Part shown: piece by piece, positions 1 to 7,326 of the stretch
Position numbering within the stretch: position 1 is the first letter of the stretch
Layout of the letters: each line of letters starts with the position of its first letter
Virus record (IMG/VR): IMGVR_UViG_3300033143_002284
Coordinates: 1-46,144 of that record
Reading direction: 5' to 3' (one strand)
DNA from: a virus
Length of the DNA stretch: 46,144 bases
Program-made: the position numbers and the translations under genes
Notes under the pieces: generated by a model
Databases searched by the model: none
What the model was told of the DNA's origin: nothing
Seen by the model: the letters and a program-made list of their open reading frames with translations, nothing else

Positions 1-7
1 AAAACAA

Positions 8-370
8 ATGAGAAAAATAACTGAAGAAGAAAAGAAACTATTTAAAGCTGTTGAAAAAGTTTATCCAACAGAGAAACTGTCTCGCAAGGAATACAAAGGT
101 GGCCTTCTTTTAATGGATTTGAAAAAAGGTGGAAATTTTAATGATATGAAATATCGTTGGTTTAACAAGGCTGCCCTTACTGGAGATATGTTTTTCTCTA
201 GAAGAAACTATCCTGTTCAATTTGTTTTTAAACTCGTTGGATTAAAGGATGTGGACAATCCAAATAGAAATTGGGGTGTCCGTCCAGAAAAATTACACAA
301 CTACTCATTTAAATATAAAATCAGGATGTTTCTTTTCAACTTTTTAAATCGAAAACTATTCTCAGTCTAA
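8..370 (+). CDS. Hypothetical basic protein (120 aa)
   Basis: I do not recognise a family. The protein is rich in Lys and Arg, has no membrane segment, and has an aromatic core (WFNKAALTGD and SRRNYP around residues 50-70). It is the only rightward gene in the left 11.5 kb, and its 3' end overlaps the leftward nuclease gene tail-to-tail by 9 nt. The ATG lies 7 nt from the window edge, so an upstream extension cannot be excluded. Being on the opposite strand from the whole left operon, it probably belongs to another transcription unit. Confidence 0.6.
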   Translation: MRKITEEEKKLFKAVEKVYPTEKLSRKEYKGGLLLMDLKKGGNFNDMKYRWFNKAALTGDMFFSRRNYPVQFVFKLVGLKDVDNPNRNWGVRPEKLHNYSFKYKIRMFLFNFLNRKLFSV

Positions 371-766
371 ATATTTCGGCGCGTGTTTTTTAAGTAGTTT
401 GTTTATTGCTTTCATAACGGTTGTATCCTTGTCTATTGTTGTCCACTTTTTATTGAATCGTATTTCTGCAACTCTACAATCCTTTAAAATAACATCTTCG
501 GTGTCTTTAAAAGAATGTCGGGCAATGACCCCCATTGAAACCTTCCCGCTGTCTTCTAGACCATCTACAAGACGTTCTATGGCCCATCTTTGACCAAATG
601 GTACCGCCTTTTTTTCATGTTTACTTTCTATAGTCACAAAAACTTTATTTCCAAAATCTAAAAAACAATCAATATCTGTTGGGGTTATTTTCCCCCACTG
701 CATGCCGGTGAAACGTATGGCTTGGGAAAAACTTTTTCTATTTCTTATTTCGCCTCTTTTGTTCAT
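362..766 (-). CDS. Putative PD-(D/E)XK-fold nuclease
   Basis: This 134-residue protein shows a nuclease-like core: D31/D33 in TDIDCFLDF, then a hydrophobic strand ending in the E47-S-K49 triad (VTIESKH), then Q59-R60. That D...ExK order is typical of small phage PD-(D/E)XK enzymes such as Holliday-junction resolvases or VRR-type nucleases. The family assignment is by motif only. The length fits a minimal nuclease domain. It is the last gene of the leftward operon, just downstream of the tRNAs. The ATG follows an A/T-rich stretch without a Shine-Dalgarno, like most genes of this operon. Confidence 0.55.
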   Translation of the reverse strand: MNKRGEIRNRKSFSQAIRFTGMQWGKITPTDIDCFLDFGNKVFVTIESKHEKKAVPFGQRWAIERLVDGLEDSGKVSMGVIARHSFKDTEDVILKDCRVAEIRFNKKWTTIDKDTTVMKAINKLLKKHAPKYLD

Positions 767-773
767 ATTTTAA

Positions 774-849
774 TGGAGCTATCTGCTGGGCTTGAACCAG
801 CCACCTGTGGTTTACAAAACCACTGCTCTACCAGATGAGCTAAGATAGC
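774..849 (-). tRNA. tRNA-Thr (anticodon UGU)
   Basis: The leftward strand folds into a canonical 76-nt tRNA. The 7-bp acceptor is GCTATCT/AGATAGC. The D-arm has GCTC/GAGC, and the anticodon stem GTGGT/ACCAC encloses TTTGTAA with anticodon TGT. The T-arm is GCTGG-TTCAAGC-CCAGC. The discriminator is T and the CCA end is encoded (complement of TGG at 774-776). It reads ACA/ACN threonine codons. It sits between the nuclease gene and a second tRNA-like sequence, apparently in the same leftward transcript. Confidence 0.95.
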
Positions 850-855
850 TTATTG

Positions 856-923
856 CAAGTCGTCCAGGAATTGAACCCGGCGAAGAGACGTTTGGAGTGT
901 TTCTTGCGCCCAGCGCCCGACTT
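856..923 (-). tRNA. Short tRNA-Trp-like gene (anticodon CCA)
   Basis: Immediately upstream of tRNA-Thr in the same orientation is a 68-nt tRNA-like sequence. It has acceptor AAGTCGG/ACGACTT (one mismatch at pair 7-66), an excellent T-arm CCGGG-TTCAATT-CCTGG and the anticodon loop CTCCAAA, which is the standard tRNA-Trp loop. A1-U72 and G73, known tryptophan identity features, are present. It is odd in three ways: the D-arm is reduced to GCGC-TGG-GCGC, the anticodon stem has two A-C mismatches, and CCA is not encoded. It is either a real divergent tRNA or a decaying one. Confidence 0.45.
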
Positions 924-954
924 ATATGGAAAAATTATACCATAAAAACCCTTT

Positions 955-1644
955 TTAAACAAGTCCGGTTCCACCACAGTGTTTACAAATATCTTTTACT
1001 CTTACTCCTGGCACTTGAGCTGTAATCCATAATTCTAAATTCTCTATTCTATTATCTTTCCGTTGTCCGTTCTTGTGGTGAACGTTTTCTTTTCTAGTTA
1101 GAGGTTTTCCAATTTTTTTTGCCATTACAAGGCGATGTTCTGGAATAGCTTCCATTCCAGCATAATTTATTTTCATGGATGAGAATAAGGATTGTTCTTT
1201 TTTTGATAAGGTGTCGAGCTTAACTATGATGTAGCCTTGAAAGTTTTTATATCTTCCATATCCATATTTTCCTAATCCTCCACTTTTTTTGGCATGACTA
1301 CTTGTTCCGTGTCCGTTGACATAACAAACATGCTGTCCTTGTATGGTATTGTCTTTAAAAGAACTCCATTTAGAAATTCTTGTTTTTTTCCCACAACCAC
1401 ACATACACAGACCAGTTGGATTAACTGGAATTTTCATACCCATTTTAAGGTATTTGTCGATTGTTCGTTTCTTCCTGTTTTTTGACGCTAAAACTGTAGA
1501 ACATTTTCTACAACAGCACTTAACATCGTGCCATTGTCTATTTGAATATCCCTTTGGTTTTGTAAACTTCTTTTTACAGACAACACAAATTTTAAAACCA
1601 GTGGTTTTCTTGCCAGAATTTCCATGCGAGTGTCGGATTGCCAT
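955..1644 (-). CDS. HNH homing endonuclease with Cys-rich N-terminus
   Basis: The C-terminal part (about residues 168-206) is an HNH_3-type nuclease: EHRLVMAKKIGKP followed by VHHKNGQRKDNRIENLELW. The N-terminal half carries several Cys pairs (CVVCKKKF, CCCRKC, CMCGCGKK, and CKHC at the very C-terminus) that look like zinc-binding DNA-recognition elements. At 229 aa it fits a free-standing phage homing endonuclease. Its start lies 53 nt inside the 3' end of the lysin gene, suggesting it was inserted at the end of the lysis module. Whether it is active cannot be seen. Confidence 0.85.
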   Translation of the reverse strand: MAIRHSHGNSGKKTTGFKICVVCKKKFTKPKGYSNRQWHDVKCCCRKCSTVLASKNRKKRTIDKYLKMGMKIPVNPTGLCMCGCGKKTRISKWSSFKDNTIQGQHVCYVNGHGTSSHAKKSGGLGKYGYGRYKNFQGYIIVKLDTLSKKEQSLFSSMKINYAGMEAIPEHRLVMAKKIGKPLTRKENVHHKNGQRKDNRIENLELWITAQVPGVRVKDICKHCGGTGLV

Positions 1645-1885
1645 ATCTTTTAATATAATCTATACACCATTGTATCTGACTAATAGGATTTGTCAAATAA
1701 TCATCACTAACACTCGCCATCTTTGTGGCAGGGAGAGCTTGACAAAGTCCATAGGCCCCCGAAGAAGGGTTTTTCGCAAAGGGATTGAATCCTGACTCAG
1801 CCATAATCAATTTTATCGCAGACTCTATGTGTTCTTTTCCATATTTATTTAGAACTTCATTCGCCCATATGTCCCTCAAGTACAA
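1592..1885 (-). CDS. SLT-type lytic transglycosylase (putative endolysin)
   Basis: The sequence matches the compact SLT/lysozyme-like domain: catalytic E30 in IMAESGFNP, then SSGAYGLCQALPATKM, the TNPISQIQWCIDYI helix and RYGNP...AW near the end. Transglycosylases of this fold cleave the glycan strand of peptidoglycan. The listed start is a TTG. The frame stays open further upstream (towards 1920) without a stop or good start, so the true N-terminus is uncertain. No signal peptide is visible. Directly upstream lies a one-TM protein, and together they resemble a lysis cassette. Alternatively it could be a virion-associated lysin. Confidence 0.8.
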   Translation of the reverse strand: MYLRDIWANEVLNKYGKEHIESAIKLIMAESGFNPFAKNPSSGAYGLCQALPATKMASVSDDYLTNPISQIQWCIDYIKRYGNPTLAWKFWQENHWF

Positions 1886-1923
1886 AGCTCTTACTTGTCT
1901 AATTGCTCTGTCAAGAATGAGCG

Positions 1924-2205
1924 TTACATTTTTCCCGTCTTGAATTGTTTTAAGATTTCATCTATCAACTCTCTGTCGGTATTTCCATCTTCGGAAGGAA
2001 CAAATCCTTCTTCTAAAAATTGGATGTTTGATTCATAATTTTCTCTTAGTCCTCTTACCAAGTGTGGTTTTTCTATTGCAAATCTTATTTCTTTTTTTAC
2101 GCTAATAATTCTTCTTGTTGTTATTGCGAGGTACCATCCTAGGAAGAATCCTAAAATATAAATTATGATTGTTGATTTGTTTATCTTTTTTATTTTGTTT
2201 ATCAT
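1924..2205 (-). CDS. Small one-TM protein (possible holin/spanin-like)
   Basis: The 93-residue protein has a basic N-terminus, one strong membrane segment at about residues 12-31 (IIIYILGFFLGWYLAITT) and a charged helical C-terminal half. It sits between the helicase and the SLT lysin, the usual place for holins or inner-membrane spanins. Topology and position, not sequence similarity, are the basis for a lysis role. Its ATG touches the helicase stop codon. Confidence 0.6.
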   Translation of the reverse strand: MINKIKKINKSTIIIYILGFFLGWYLAITTRRIISVKKEIRFAIEKPHLVRGLRENYESNIQFLEEGFVPSEDGNTDRELIDEILKQFKTGKM

Positions 2206-3945
2206 TTATTTTTTCACCCCCCTACATGGTTGCCATCTTTTTCTACTACTAATAAGTCTTGTTATAAGTCTGGCGGCGTCTCCTTTATTTAACTCTTTGA
2301 GTATTTCTTCATTGACTCTAAATTTTCTAAGCAACTGCTCTTGTTGCATAGTTAATGGTTGTTTTCTCCATGGTGCATTGTTTCTAATGAGCTTAAGGCT
2401 GTCTGGGTGGCTTTCGGTGATATAGCTGTCAACCTCTTTAATGGCTTTGTCTAGTTCTTTCCACTGCCCTAACTCTCTAATCATTTTCTCACCCTTTCCC
2501 TTGTCATAGAATTCTGTTTTGAAGATATATTGTCCTGTAATGTTTCTGGTAAGAACCATGACATGGTTATCTCCGGTTCCCAGCTTATAAGTGTCTTTGT
2601 CGTATCTATGCCAGTCAAACTTTGTGAATGGTGAGATTTCGTCTGGTACTTTTAGTCCGGACATCATGTCAATTTCTTCTACGCTGTAGTCAATGTTGTT
2701 TATGTCAATTTTGGACAGGTCTGTATTTGGAGCTATGTCTAATAGTTTATCTATTTTTTCTTTAGCTATTAATATATCTTCTCCTTGAAAATCAATATCA
2801 CTTCCTAAACCAAGTAGGGATGAGCTTGTTTGAAGTCTTTGTCTGTAAGTGTTGTCTACAAAATCAACAACGGTTAAATGTTTTTTTCCTTTGTATAGTC
2901 TTGTTCCTCGTCCAACCATCTGTTGAAACAAAATCCCCGACTGTGTTGGTCTAGCCAATAATATTGTTTCAATACTTGGTTCATCAAAACCTTCTGTCAA
3001 TACCATGCAGTTAACCACTACTTGTATTTTCTTTTCTGAAAAATCCTTGAGTATCTGCGCCCTTTTGTCTTCTTCTAGTCCACCGATTATGACATCAGAC
3101 TTGATACCTTCCTTATTGAAACGCCTTGACAGTTCTTTTGCGTGTGCTACATCTACAGCAAAGCACAAGGCTTGTTTCCCGGGTGTAATTTTATTATAAG
3201 CTGAAATAATTAGTGCGTTTCTGTCTTCATTGTTGACCGCCCGACTTAATTCTCCAAGATTAAAGTCTCCGGCCGTTGTTTTAATTCCTTCTAGGTCTGT
3301 GGCGGTGTTTACTCTCCAAGCTCTAATGGGTGAAAGCCATTTGTTTTTTATACCTTTAATAATGCCATAGTCAAAAGCAACTGTGTCAAATATTTGGTCT
3401 ATTCCCTTGTTGTCGTTCCGGCTAGGTGTGGCAGTAACTCCCAATAATAAAGCACTTTTGTTCCAGTCGTTACCTTCTTTCTTGGGGTCTTCTTGGTCTT
3501 TCAATAATCCAAAATGTTCTAGGATGTTTTGGTAGGTACTGGCTGAAGCATGGTGGCATTCATCTATGACAATCACTCCAAAATCTTTAGGATTAAATTT
3601 TTTAATTCTTTTTGAACCTGTTCGTCCAAGTGTTGGCACTGAGGCAATAACCACCTGAGTATCTTTTCCCGCTACCTGTTGAGCCTTTTCAATTTCTGCT
3701 GATAGGGTATTGTCTACATTAACCAATTTGTCTTTGGCCTGTTCTAATAGCTCTCCCCTGTGTGCTAAGATTAAAGCCTTTTTGCCAGTCTTTTTGGCAA
3801 TACTAGAGATGAGGTGTAAAAAAATTATGGTTTTTCCTAGTCCGGTGGCAAGGACAATGACTTGTTTATTATACCCCTTTAACCACTCTTTTTTGATACC
3901 CTGAATAGCATCTTTTTGATATGGTCTTAGTTTCAGTTTGTTCAT
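2206..3945 (-). CDS. SF2 DEAD/DEAH-box helicase
   Basis: A full superfamily 2 helicase of 579 aa. Motif I is ATGLGKT (residues 33-39), motif II DECH (VIVIDECHHASA, around residue 127), and motif III the GVTATP strand. The second RecA domain ends with motif VI QMVGRGTRLY. A Q-motif-like LRPYQ begins the protein. It resembles ResIII/UvsW-type helicases that phages use for branch migration, replication restart or transcription-linked repair. It is the largest gene of the leftward operon. The ATG is preceded by A/T-rich sequence without an SD. Confidence 0.93.
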   Translation of the reverse strand: MNKLKLRPYQKDAIQGIKKEWLKGYNKQVIVLATGLGKTIIFLHLISSIAKKTGKKALILAHRGELLEQAKDKLVNVDNTLSAEIEKAQQVAGKDTQVVIASVPTLGRTGSKRIKKFNPKDFGVIVIDECHHASASTYQNILEHFGLLKDQEDPKKEGNDWNKSALLLGVTATPSRNDNKGIDQIFDTVAFDYGIIKGIKNKWLSPIRAWRVNTATDLEGIKTTAGDFNLGELSRAVNNEDRNALIISAYNKITPGKQALCFAVDVAHAKELSRRFNKEGIKSDVIIGGLEEDKRAQILKDFSEKKIQVVVNCMVLTEGFDEPSIETILLARPTQSGILFQQMVGRGTRLYKGKKHLTVVDFVDNTYRQRLQTSSSLLGLGSDIDFQGEDILIAKEKIDKLLDIAPNTDLSKIDINNIDYSVEEIDMMSGLKVPDEISPFTKFDWHRYDKDTYKLGTGDNHVMVLTRNITGQYIFKTEFYDKGKGEKMIRELGQWKELDKAIKEVDSYITESHPDSLKLIRNNAPWRKQPLTMQQEQLLRKFRVNEEILKELNKGDAARLITRLISSRKRWQPCRGVKK

Positions 3946-4001
3946 TTTTAGTGTGTTACAATTTATTCTACAATACTTTGAAAATACATAAGAATAGCTT
4001 C

Positions 4002-4015
4002 AATAATCGATTATT
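4002..4015. repeat. 14-bp perfect palindrome AATAATCGATTATT
   Basis: A perfect palindrome lies exactly at the 3' end of the 70-aa HTH gene and upstream of the helicase gene. It has no T-run, so it is not an obvious intrinsic terminator. An operator for the adjacent HTH protein is one inference. Confidence 0.5.
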
Positions 4016-4227
4016 TATTGAACCTTTTTCTTAATAATTCCCCAGTCTTTATATCTGCTTACTGCTTTAATTCCACTTCGTTTTCTCCAGTAGCCTATAA
4101 GGTTACGCCCCGTTGTTCCATTTGGTAGTTCAAGTTCTTTAATTATTTCATCTGGTGTTTTGCCTTTCTTATAAAGTTTCATGGCTTGTACCACGGTTGC
4201 CTCATTGAAAGGATATCGTTTACTCAT
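4015..4227 (-). CDS. Small helix-turn-helix-like protein (70 aa)
   Basis: The N-terminal half (ATVVQAMKLYKKGKTPDEIIKEL) looks like the helix-turn-helix of resolvase/transposase or sigma-like DNA-binding domains, followed by a very basic tail. It is likely a DNA-binding regulator; no target is known. It overlaps the end of the upstream 161-aa gene by 8 nt and is followed by a palindrome at 4002-4015. Confidence 0.6.
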   Translation of the reverse strand: MSKRYPFNEATVVQAMKLYKKGKTPDEIIKELELPNGTTGRNLIGYWRKRSGIKAVSRYKDWGIIKKKVQ

Positions 4228-4705
4228 CTTTTGCTAACGCTTCTTTTGTTATGGGATAAATAATTCCCACTAGGGTTTCGCCTTCGTAAAATGTTAGAAG
4301 ATTGATTGACGTTTCTTTATTTGGAAAATACTTTTTAAAATACATAACGGATTCTGGTAAAACCCCAGTTAAAAGAGAAAGATAGTGGCCATTAAACCTT
4401 TCAGAATTATCTACAGTTTTAACTTGAATATAAATGTTTTCTTTATGAAGTACAATATCATTTTGTATTTTTGCCGGGTAAGCTGGAAGCCTTTTGACTT
4501 CTTTAATAAATTTGGTTAGCTTGATTTCCTTTTCTGATTCTCTTATTTTTTGTAAAGCTGTCGTTTCTTTGCTGGTTAGTAGCAACCAATGTCCGTTGGT
4601 TGTCCATTTTTTAGTTCTGAATAAACTTCCATATTTATAATTTGCTTTTGCCGGTGTGGGGCTAAATGCTTTTTTTAATTCGCTCGCGGTTAGGGTTTTG
4701 TTCAT
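4220..4705 (-). CDS. Hypothetical protein (161 aa)
   Basis: No family is recognised with confidence. The sequence is an alternating beta/alpha protein with a GHWLLLTS segment and a C-terminal FYEGETLVGIIYPI strand. Such a YEG...VGIIYPI ending recalls phage replication-associated proteins, but this is only an impression. It starts with an ATGA overlap on the preceding 50-aa gene, so the two are translationally coupled. Confidence 0.7.
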   Translation of the reverse strand: MNKTLTASELKKAFSPTPAKANYKYGSLFRTKKWTTNGHWLLLTSKETTALQKIRESEKEIKLTKFIKEVKRLPAYPAKIQNDIVLHKENIYIQVKTVDNSERFNGHYLSLLTGVLPESVMYFKKYFPNKETSINLLTFYEGETLVGIIYPITKEALAKDE

Positions 4706-4854
4706 TTCTTTAAGTTATTAATAAATTCCAACATTCCTTTAGCACACACTCGGACGCCATCAGACCACTCACTAACACCACTTGGGTTATCTTTCACGGT
4801 CAACTTCAACTCCTTAATTATTTGGGATACCATGGTGGGCAGGGCTTGTTTCAT
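4702..4854 (-). CDS. Small hypothetical protein (50 aa)
   Basis: A 50-codon frame begins at ATG 4854 (MKQALPTMVSQIIKEL) and ends in the TGA that overlaps the next ATG (ATGA at 4702-4705). The predicted protein is amphipathic-helical with one Cys. The precise stop/start overlap and the lack of any other frame here support it being real. A few codons of another start (ATG at 4867) intervene before it. Confidence 0.5.
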   Translation of the reverse strand: MKQALPTMVSQIIKELKLTVKDNPSGVSEWSDGVRVCAKGMLEFINNLKK

Positions 4855-4864
4855 TCGTTTTTGC

Positions 4865-5017
4865 TCATAGTCCTTTTAATATTTCATTTAACACGTCTTC
4901 TTTTGGATTATCTACTATTGGTGGCTCTACTGGTTCATCTTTACAGTCATCTCCCAAGTGGTCTATCATAATTTGTTCTTTGTCAAAATCATTTTGTTTT
5001 TCTTCAGTTTTTGTCAT
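4865..5017 (-). CDS. Small acidic hypothetical protein (50 aa)
   Basis: A 50-residue acidic frame starts at ATG 5017 (MTKTEEKQNDFDKEQ) and ends in a TGA that overlaps an ATG. The composition (many Glu, Asp, Pro) is typical of small phage acidic proteins. No domain is visible. Confidence 0.5.
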   Translation of the reverse strand: MTKTEEKQNDFDKEQIMIDHLGDDCKDEPVEPPIVDNPKEDVLNEILKGL

Positions 5018-5139
5018 ACATTCAGACTATCATTTTCTAATGTGCTTGTCAAGTTTTTGCTTTGTTTCTGGTTGTTTAAGTTTGTTAAGAATTCAGTTTT
5101 TGACATACCGGTTCTATAAGCACTCTAATACCGGTCTTT

Positions 5140-5346
5140 TTAGGCACGATTATATTTTGCTACCACCTTGTTGTTTAACCTTCCTTCTACATCATAACTT
5201 CTAGCATATTGCTTACAGGCATTTTGTATTTTTGATATAACTTGTTTCCGGCTTTTCCCGGCGGTCAATCTTCTAACATTTTTTGGGGTAACTCGGTGAA
5301 CAATACACCTTCCACCTTCTTCAGTATACTTGATACTTATCTTCAT
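5140..5346 (-). CDS. Small basic hypothetical protein (68 aa)
   Basis: A Lys/Arg-rich protein with an N-terminal beta-strand (MKISIKYTEEGGRCIVHRV) and a helical basic remainder. No family recognised; nucleic-acid binding is plausible from charge alone. The ATG follows an A/T-rich linker, with no SD. The ~120 bp downstream (5018-5139) shows no gene. Confidence 0.6.
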   Translation of the reverse strand: MKISIKYTEEGGRCIVHRVTPKNVRRLTAGKSRKQVISKIQNACKQYARSYDVEGRLNNKVVAKYNRA

Positions 5347-5368
5347 ATTTTTTTAATTGATTAGTAAC

Positions 5369-6010
5369 TTACTCAATCAAGGGCAGTTTCATTTGGCCGG
5401 GTAGTTCTTTATGTACTACCTCATTATCTTCCTTCTCATCTTCTTCAATCTCATAATCTAACCCACCATAGCCGTTCCCTAGCCAGTCTTCCAAAATATC
5501 TTGCTCAATGTCTTCAAATTTACCAAGATATTGAATAAGGGCTGATATGGATTGGTCATAACTTTCACCCTCGCTGGTTATCTGGTCAAGTAGTTCTTTA
5601 TAGTTGTTTGGCGTGAAGCTCATGAATCCGTCCCGGGAGCTAAAATTTTCATTTAACCATTTGTTAAAATCAAAGCTGTTAATTAATCCACCAAGGGCTG
5701 ATAGCATTCCGCTTTTATCAATTTCTAATTTGAGGTCGAGTTGGTCGGTCTTAAAGTTATACTCTCGCGGGCTAAACCATGTATTAGTAAACTTAATTGA
5801 CTTAATCCAGTCAATCCCTAATAGGTTTATAATCTTGTCTTCATGTTGCCTATAAATATTTACTATACTTATCATTAAATCTTCGTGATTATATTCTACC
5901 GGCAATTCATCACCATAATCATCATATTCTGTTACGCCCCAGCCGGTGTTATAAGTTCCGCTAAAAATAGGGAGTAGGTTGGTATTTAACTCGAGGGTTA
6001 TGTTTTTCAT
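5369..6010 (-). CDS. Acidic hypothetical protein (213 aa)
   Basis: A highly acidic protein with a conserved-looking block, NTWFSPREYNFKTDQL near residue 80, that I recall from uncharacterised phage and plasmid proteins. The last residues, GQMKLPLIE, resemble the QxxLPL-type peptide by which replication proteins dock on the sliding clamp. That reading is an inference from a short motif. The C-terminal third is almost all Glu/Asp. It starts with no SD and overlaps nothing. Confidence 0.7.
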   Translation of the reverse strand: MKNITLELNTNLLPIFSGTYNTGWGVTEYDDYGDELPVEYNHEDLMISIVNIYRQHEDKIINLLGIDWIKSIKFTNTWFSPREYNFKTDQLDLKLEIDKSGMLSALGGLINSFDFNKWLNENFSSRDGFMSFTPNNYKELLDQITSEGESYDQSISALIQYLGKFEDIEQDILEDWLGNGYGGLDYEIEEDEKEDNEVVHKELPGQMKLPLIE

Positions 6011-6288
6011 TTTGTTTTATTAATTGATTGATAATGGTGGGGGTCTGATATGGGTCGTGATTCGCCGGCACACTTTAAAAAGTCGGTGATGATATCGTCG
6101 TCTTCATAGAACCTGGCGGATAACCACATTTCGCGGGTATAGTTGCCGTTGATTAGATTGTGAAGCCCGTACTGGGATTGCTTAATTTGTAGTTGGCTTT
6201 GATACCACCGGCCATAATGCCAGACGGCATATATTACAATTAGATTGACAAAAATGTTTACAAATGTGGTGAACGGGTTTTTATTCAT
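6007..6288 (-). CDS. Membrane-anchored hypothetical protein (93 aa)
   Basis: One membrane segment at about residues 8-25 (FVNIFVNLIVIYAVWHYG) is followed by a soluble polar tail. The last residues (SINKTK) are encoded by the intergenic linker, whose TGA stop overlaps the next ATG. Function unknown; small membrane proteins in early phage operons often interfere with the host envelope, but nothing here proves it. Confidence 0.65.
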   Translation of the reverse strand: MNKNPFTTFVNIFVNLIVIYAVWHYGRWYQSQLQIKQSQYGLHNLINGNYTREMWLSARFYEDDDIITDFLKCAGESRPISDPHHYQSINKTK

Positions 6289-6303
6289 TTTATGTTATTA
6301 AGT

Positions 6304-6382
6304 TGGCGGTGGTTGGGCAGGAGTCGCACCTGCAATTCCGGTGGTAACGCCGGTGTTTTACTTCTTAAACTACCGACCGCCA
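6304..6382 (-). tRNA. tRNA-like element with 8-nt anticodon loop
   Basis: The leftward strand contains a tRNA-like fold: outer helix TGGCGGT/ACCGCCA, TA followed by a GTTT/AAAC D-stem, a CCGG/CCGG anticodon stem with an 8-base loop CGTTACCA, and a T-arm GCAGG-TGCGACT-CCTGC. It departs from a normal tRNA: five extra bases lie between T-stem and acceptor, the D-loop lacks GG, position 55 is G, and the anticodon loop has 8 nt. Amino-acid identity is undecidable (Val UAC or Asn GUU by register). It may be a degenerate tRNA or a tRNA-mimic RNA. Confidence 0.35.
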
Positions 6383-6416
6383 TAATGTTTGATAATCTAT
6401 TGGTCATCTTATCAGT

Positions 6417-6554
6417 TTAATAATGTCCCACGGCTTCTAATGCCTGGATTGCCTCGTCTATCTTGCGGGCGTTTTTACTGCCTGCCTTTTCGCGGGCTAT
6501 CATATCAGTTAGTATGTCGTGAATTACTTGATAATCCTGTTGTGATAGTTTCAT
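6417..6554 (-). CDS. Small hypothetical protein (45 aa)
   Basis: A 45-residue helical protein (MKLSQQDYQVIHDILTDM) whose ATG overlaps the stop of the preceding gene (ATGA at 6551-6554). The overlap and the A/T-rich linker identify it as a member of the operon. No recognised family. Confidence 0.6.
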   Translation of the reverse strand: MKLSQQDYQVIHDILTDMIAREKAGSKNARKIDEAIQALEAVGHY

Positions 6555-6892
6555 TTTATTGGTTTAATTATTGATAATCGCTTTTCTAGGTCGTCCCGCT
6601 TTTTTATCAGGTCAAGGACGTTGTCTAAAAACTCGTCTATATTATTTCCTAGGTGAAAGTCTGTATCTAAAATAACATTGTAATCTATTTCGTCAATCCA
6701 GCAGTCGGCATGGGTGTAGTATCCGTCCGTCCCAATACATACGTCTTCGATACAGATAAACACGGTATTTTCTACTGCGTCGCTTAATTGATAATCTAGG
6801 TTAAACTCCGAGCCTTTAAATGCTTCTTCGAGGCTTGATTCCTCTAGTTTTAGATAGGCTTCTAATTCTTCCCTTAGTTCTGATTTTTTCAT
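6551..6892 (-). CDS. Acidic hypothetical protein (113 aa)
   Basis: A Glu/Asp-rich protein with helical N- and C-termini flanking a beta-rich core containing CIEDVCIGTDGYYTHADCWIDE. No domain recognised. Its ATG overlaps the preceding gene's TGA, and its own TGA overlaps the next ATG. The residues IIKPIK at its end are translated linker. Confidence 0.65.
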   Translation of the reverse strand: MKKSELREELEAYLKLEESSLEEAFKGSEFNLDYQLSDAVENTVFICIEDVCIGTDGYYTHADCWIDEIDYNVILDTDFHLGNNIDEFLDNVLDLIKKRDDLEKRLSIIKPIK

Positions 6893-7143
6893 TTTGTTTT
6901 ATTAATTAATAATGTCTTGGCCACTTCCAGCACGTCTGCGTCTGATACTTGATAGAATTCAATCTGGGAATAATAGTCGGCAACCTTGTCATCTTTTTCC
7001 AGGCCGTTGTTTTCAATAAGTATCTTTTCAAATTCTGCTATAGGTTCTTGCCCGTTTGTTTTCTTTTCTGCTGTAAACCAGTCAAAATCCCATTCGTGGT
7101 TTAGGTCAATATATCTAGCTATGTAGATTGCTTTCTTTTTCAT
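6889..7143 (-). CDS. Hypothetical protein (84 aa)
   Basis: A small acidic protein beginning MKKKAIYIARYIDLN. It ends in INKTK, which is the translated intergenic linker, with a TGA overlapping the next gene's ATG. No family recognised. The ATG lies just downstream of a structured non-coding stretch (7144-7326), so it may be the first gene after an internal regulatory element. Confidence 0.65.
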   Translation of the reverse strand: MKKKAIYIARYIDLNHEWDFDWFTAEKKTNGQEPIAEFEKILIENNGLEKDDKVADYYSQIEFYQVSDADVLEVAKTLLINKTK

Positions 7144-7326
7144 TGTATTTAATTTAATTATAACACTTTGACAAAGTGAGGCTTACGCTTTTGTAACTTA
7201 GTTCTAGGCTACTTCTATCGCCTTTCGGTGAAAGCCTCGCATTTGAGGAGCTTTTGAAAACCTGTTATGTCAAGTTGAGCATTTGACCGCTCAACCTCAC
7301 ACCCCGGAGGGTGCAAGATTGAGGAG
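7144..7326 (-). ncRNA. Structured intergenic region, possible RNA element
   Basis: This 183-nt gap is full of inverted repeats: CACTTTG-A-CAAAGTG at 7164-7178, GAGGCTT/AAGCCTC at 7178-7184 and 7232-7238, TTGAGC/GCTCAA at 7275-7280 and 7289-7294, and CACCC-CGGA-GGGTG at 7300-7313 inside a CTCAA/TTGAG helix. It holds no credible gene of its own. It could be a small RNA, a processing site or a leader for the downstream gene. No T-run terminator is present. Confidence 0.4.

Noticed and set aside
866-888. Plus-strand hairpin with loop TTTGGAG, reading as a tRNA-Pro (UGG) anticodon arm
   Set aside because: The stem is better on the plus strand, but the T-arm (TTCAATT) is only oriented correctly on the minus strand, where the loop reads as a Trp anticodon.
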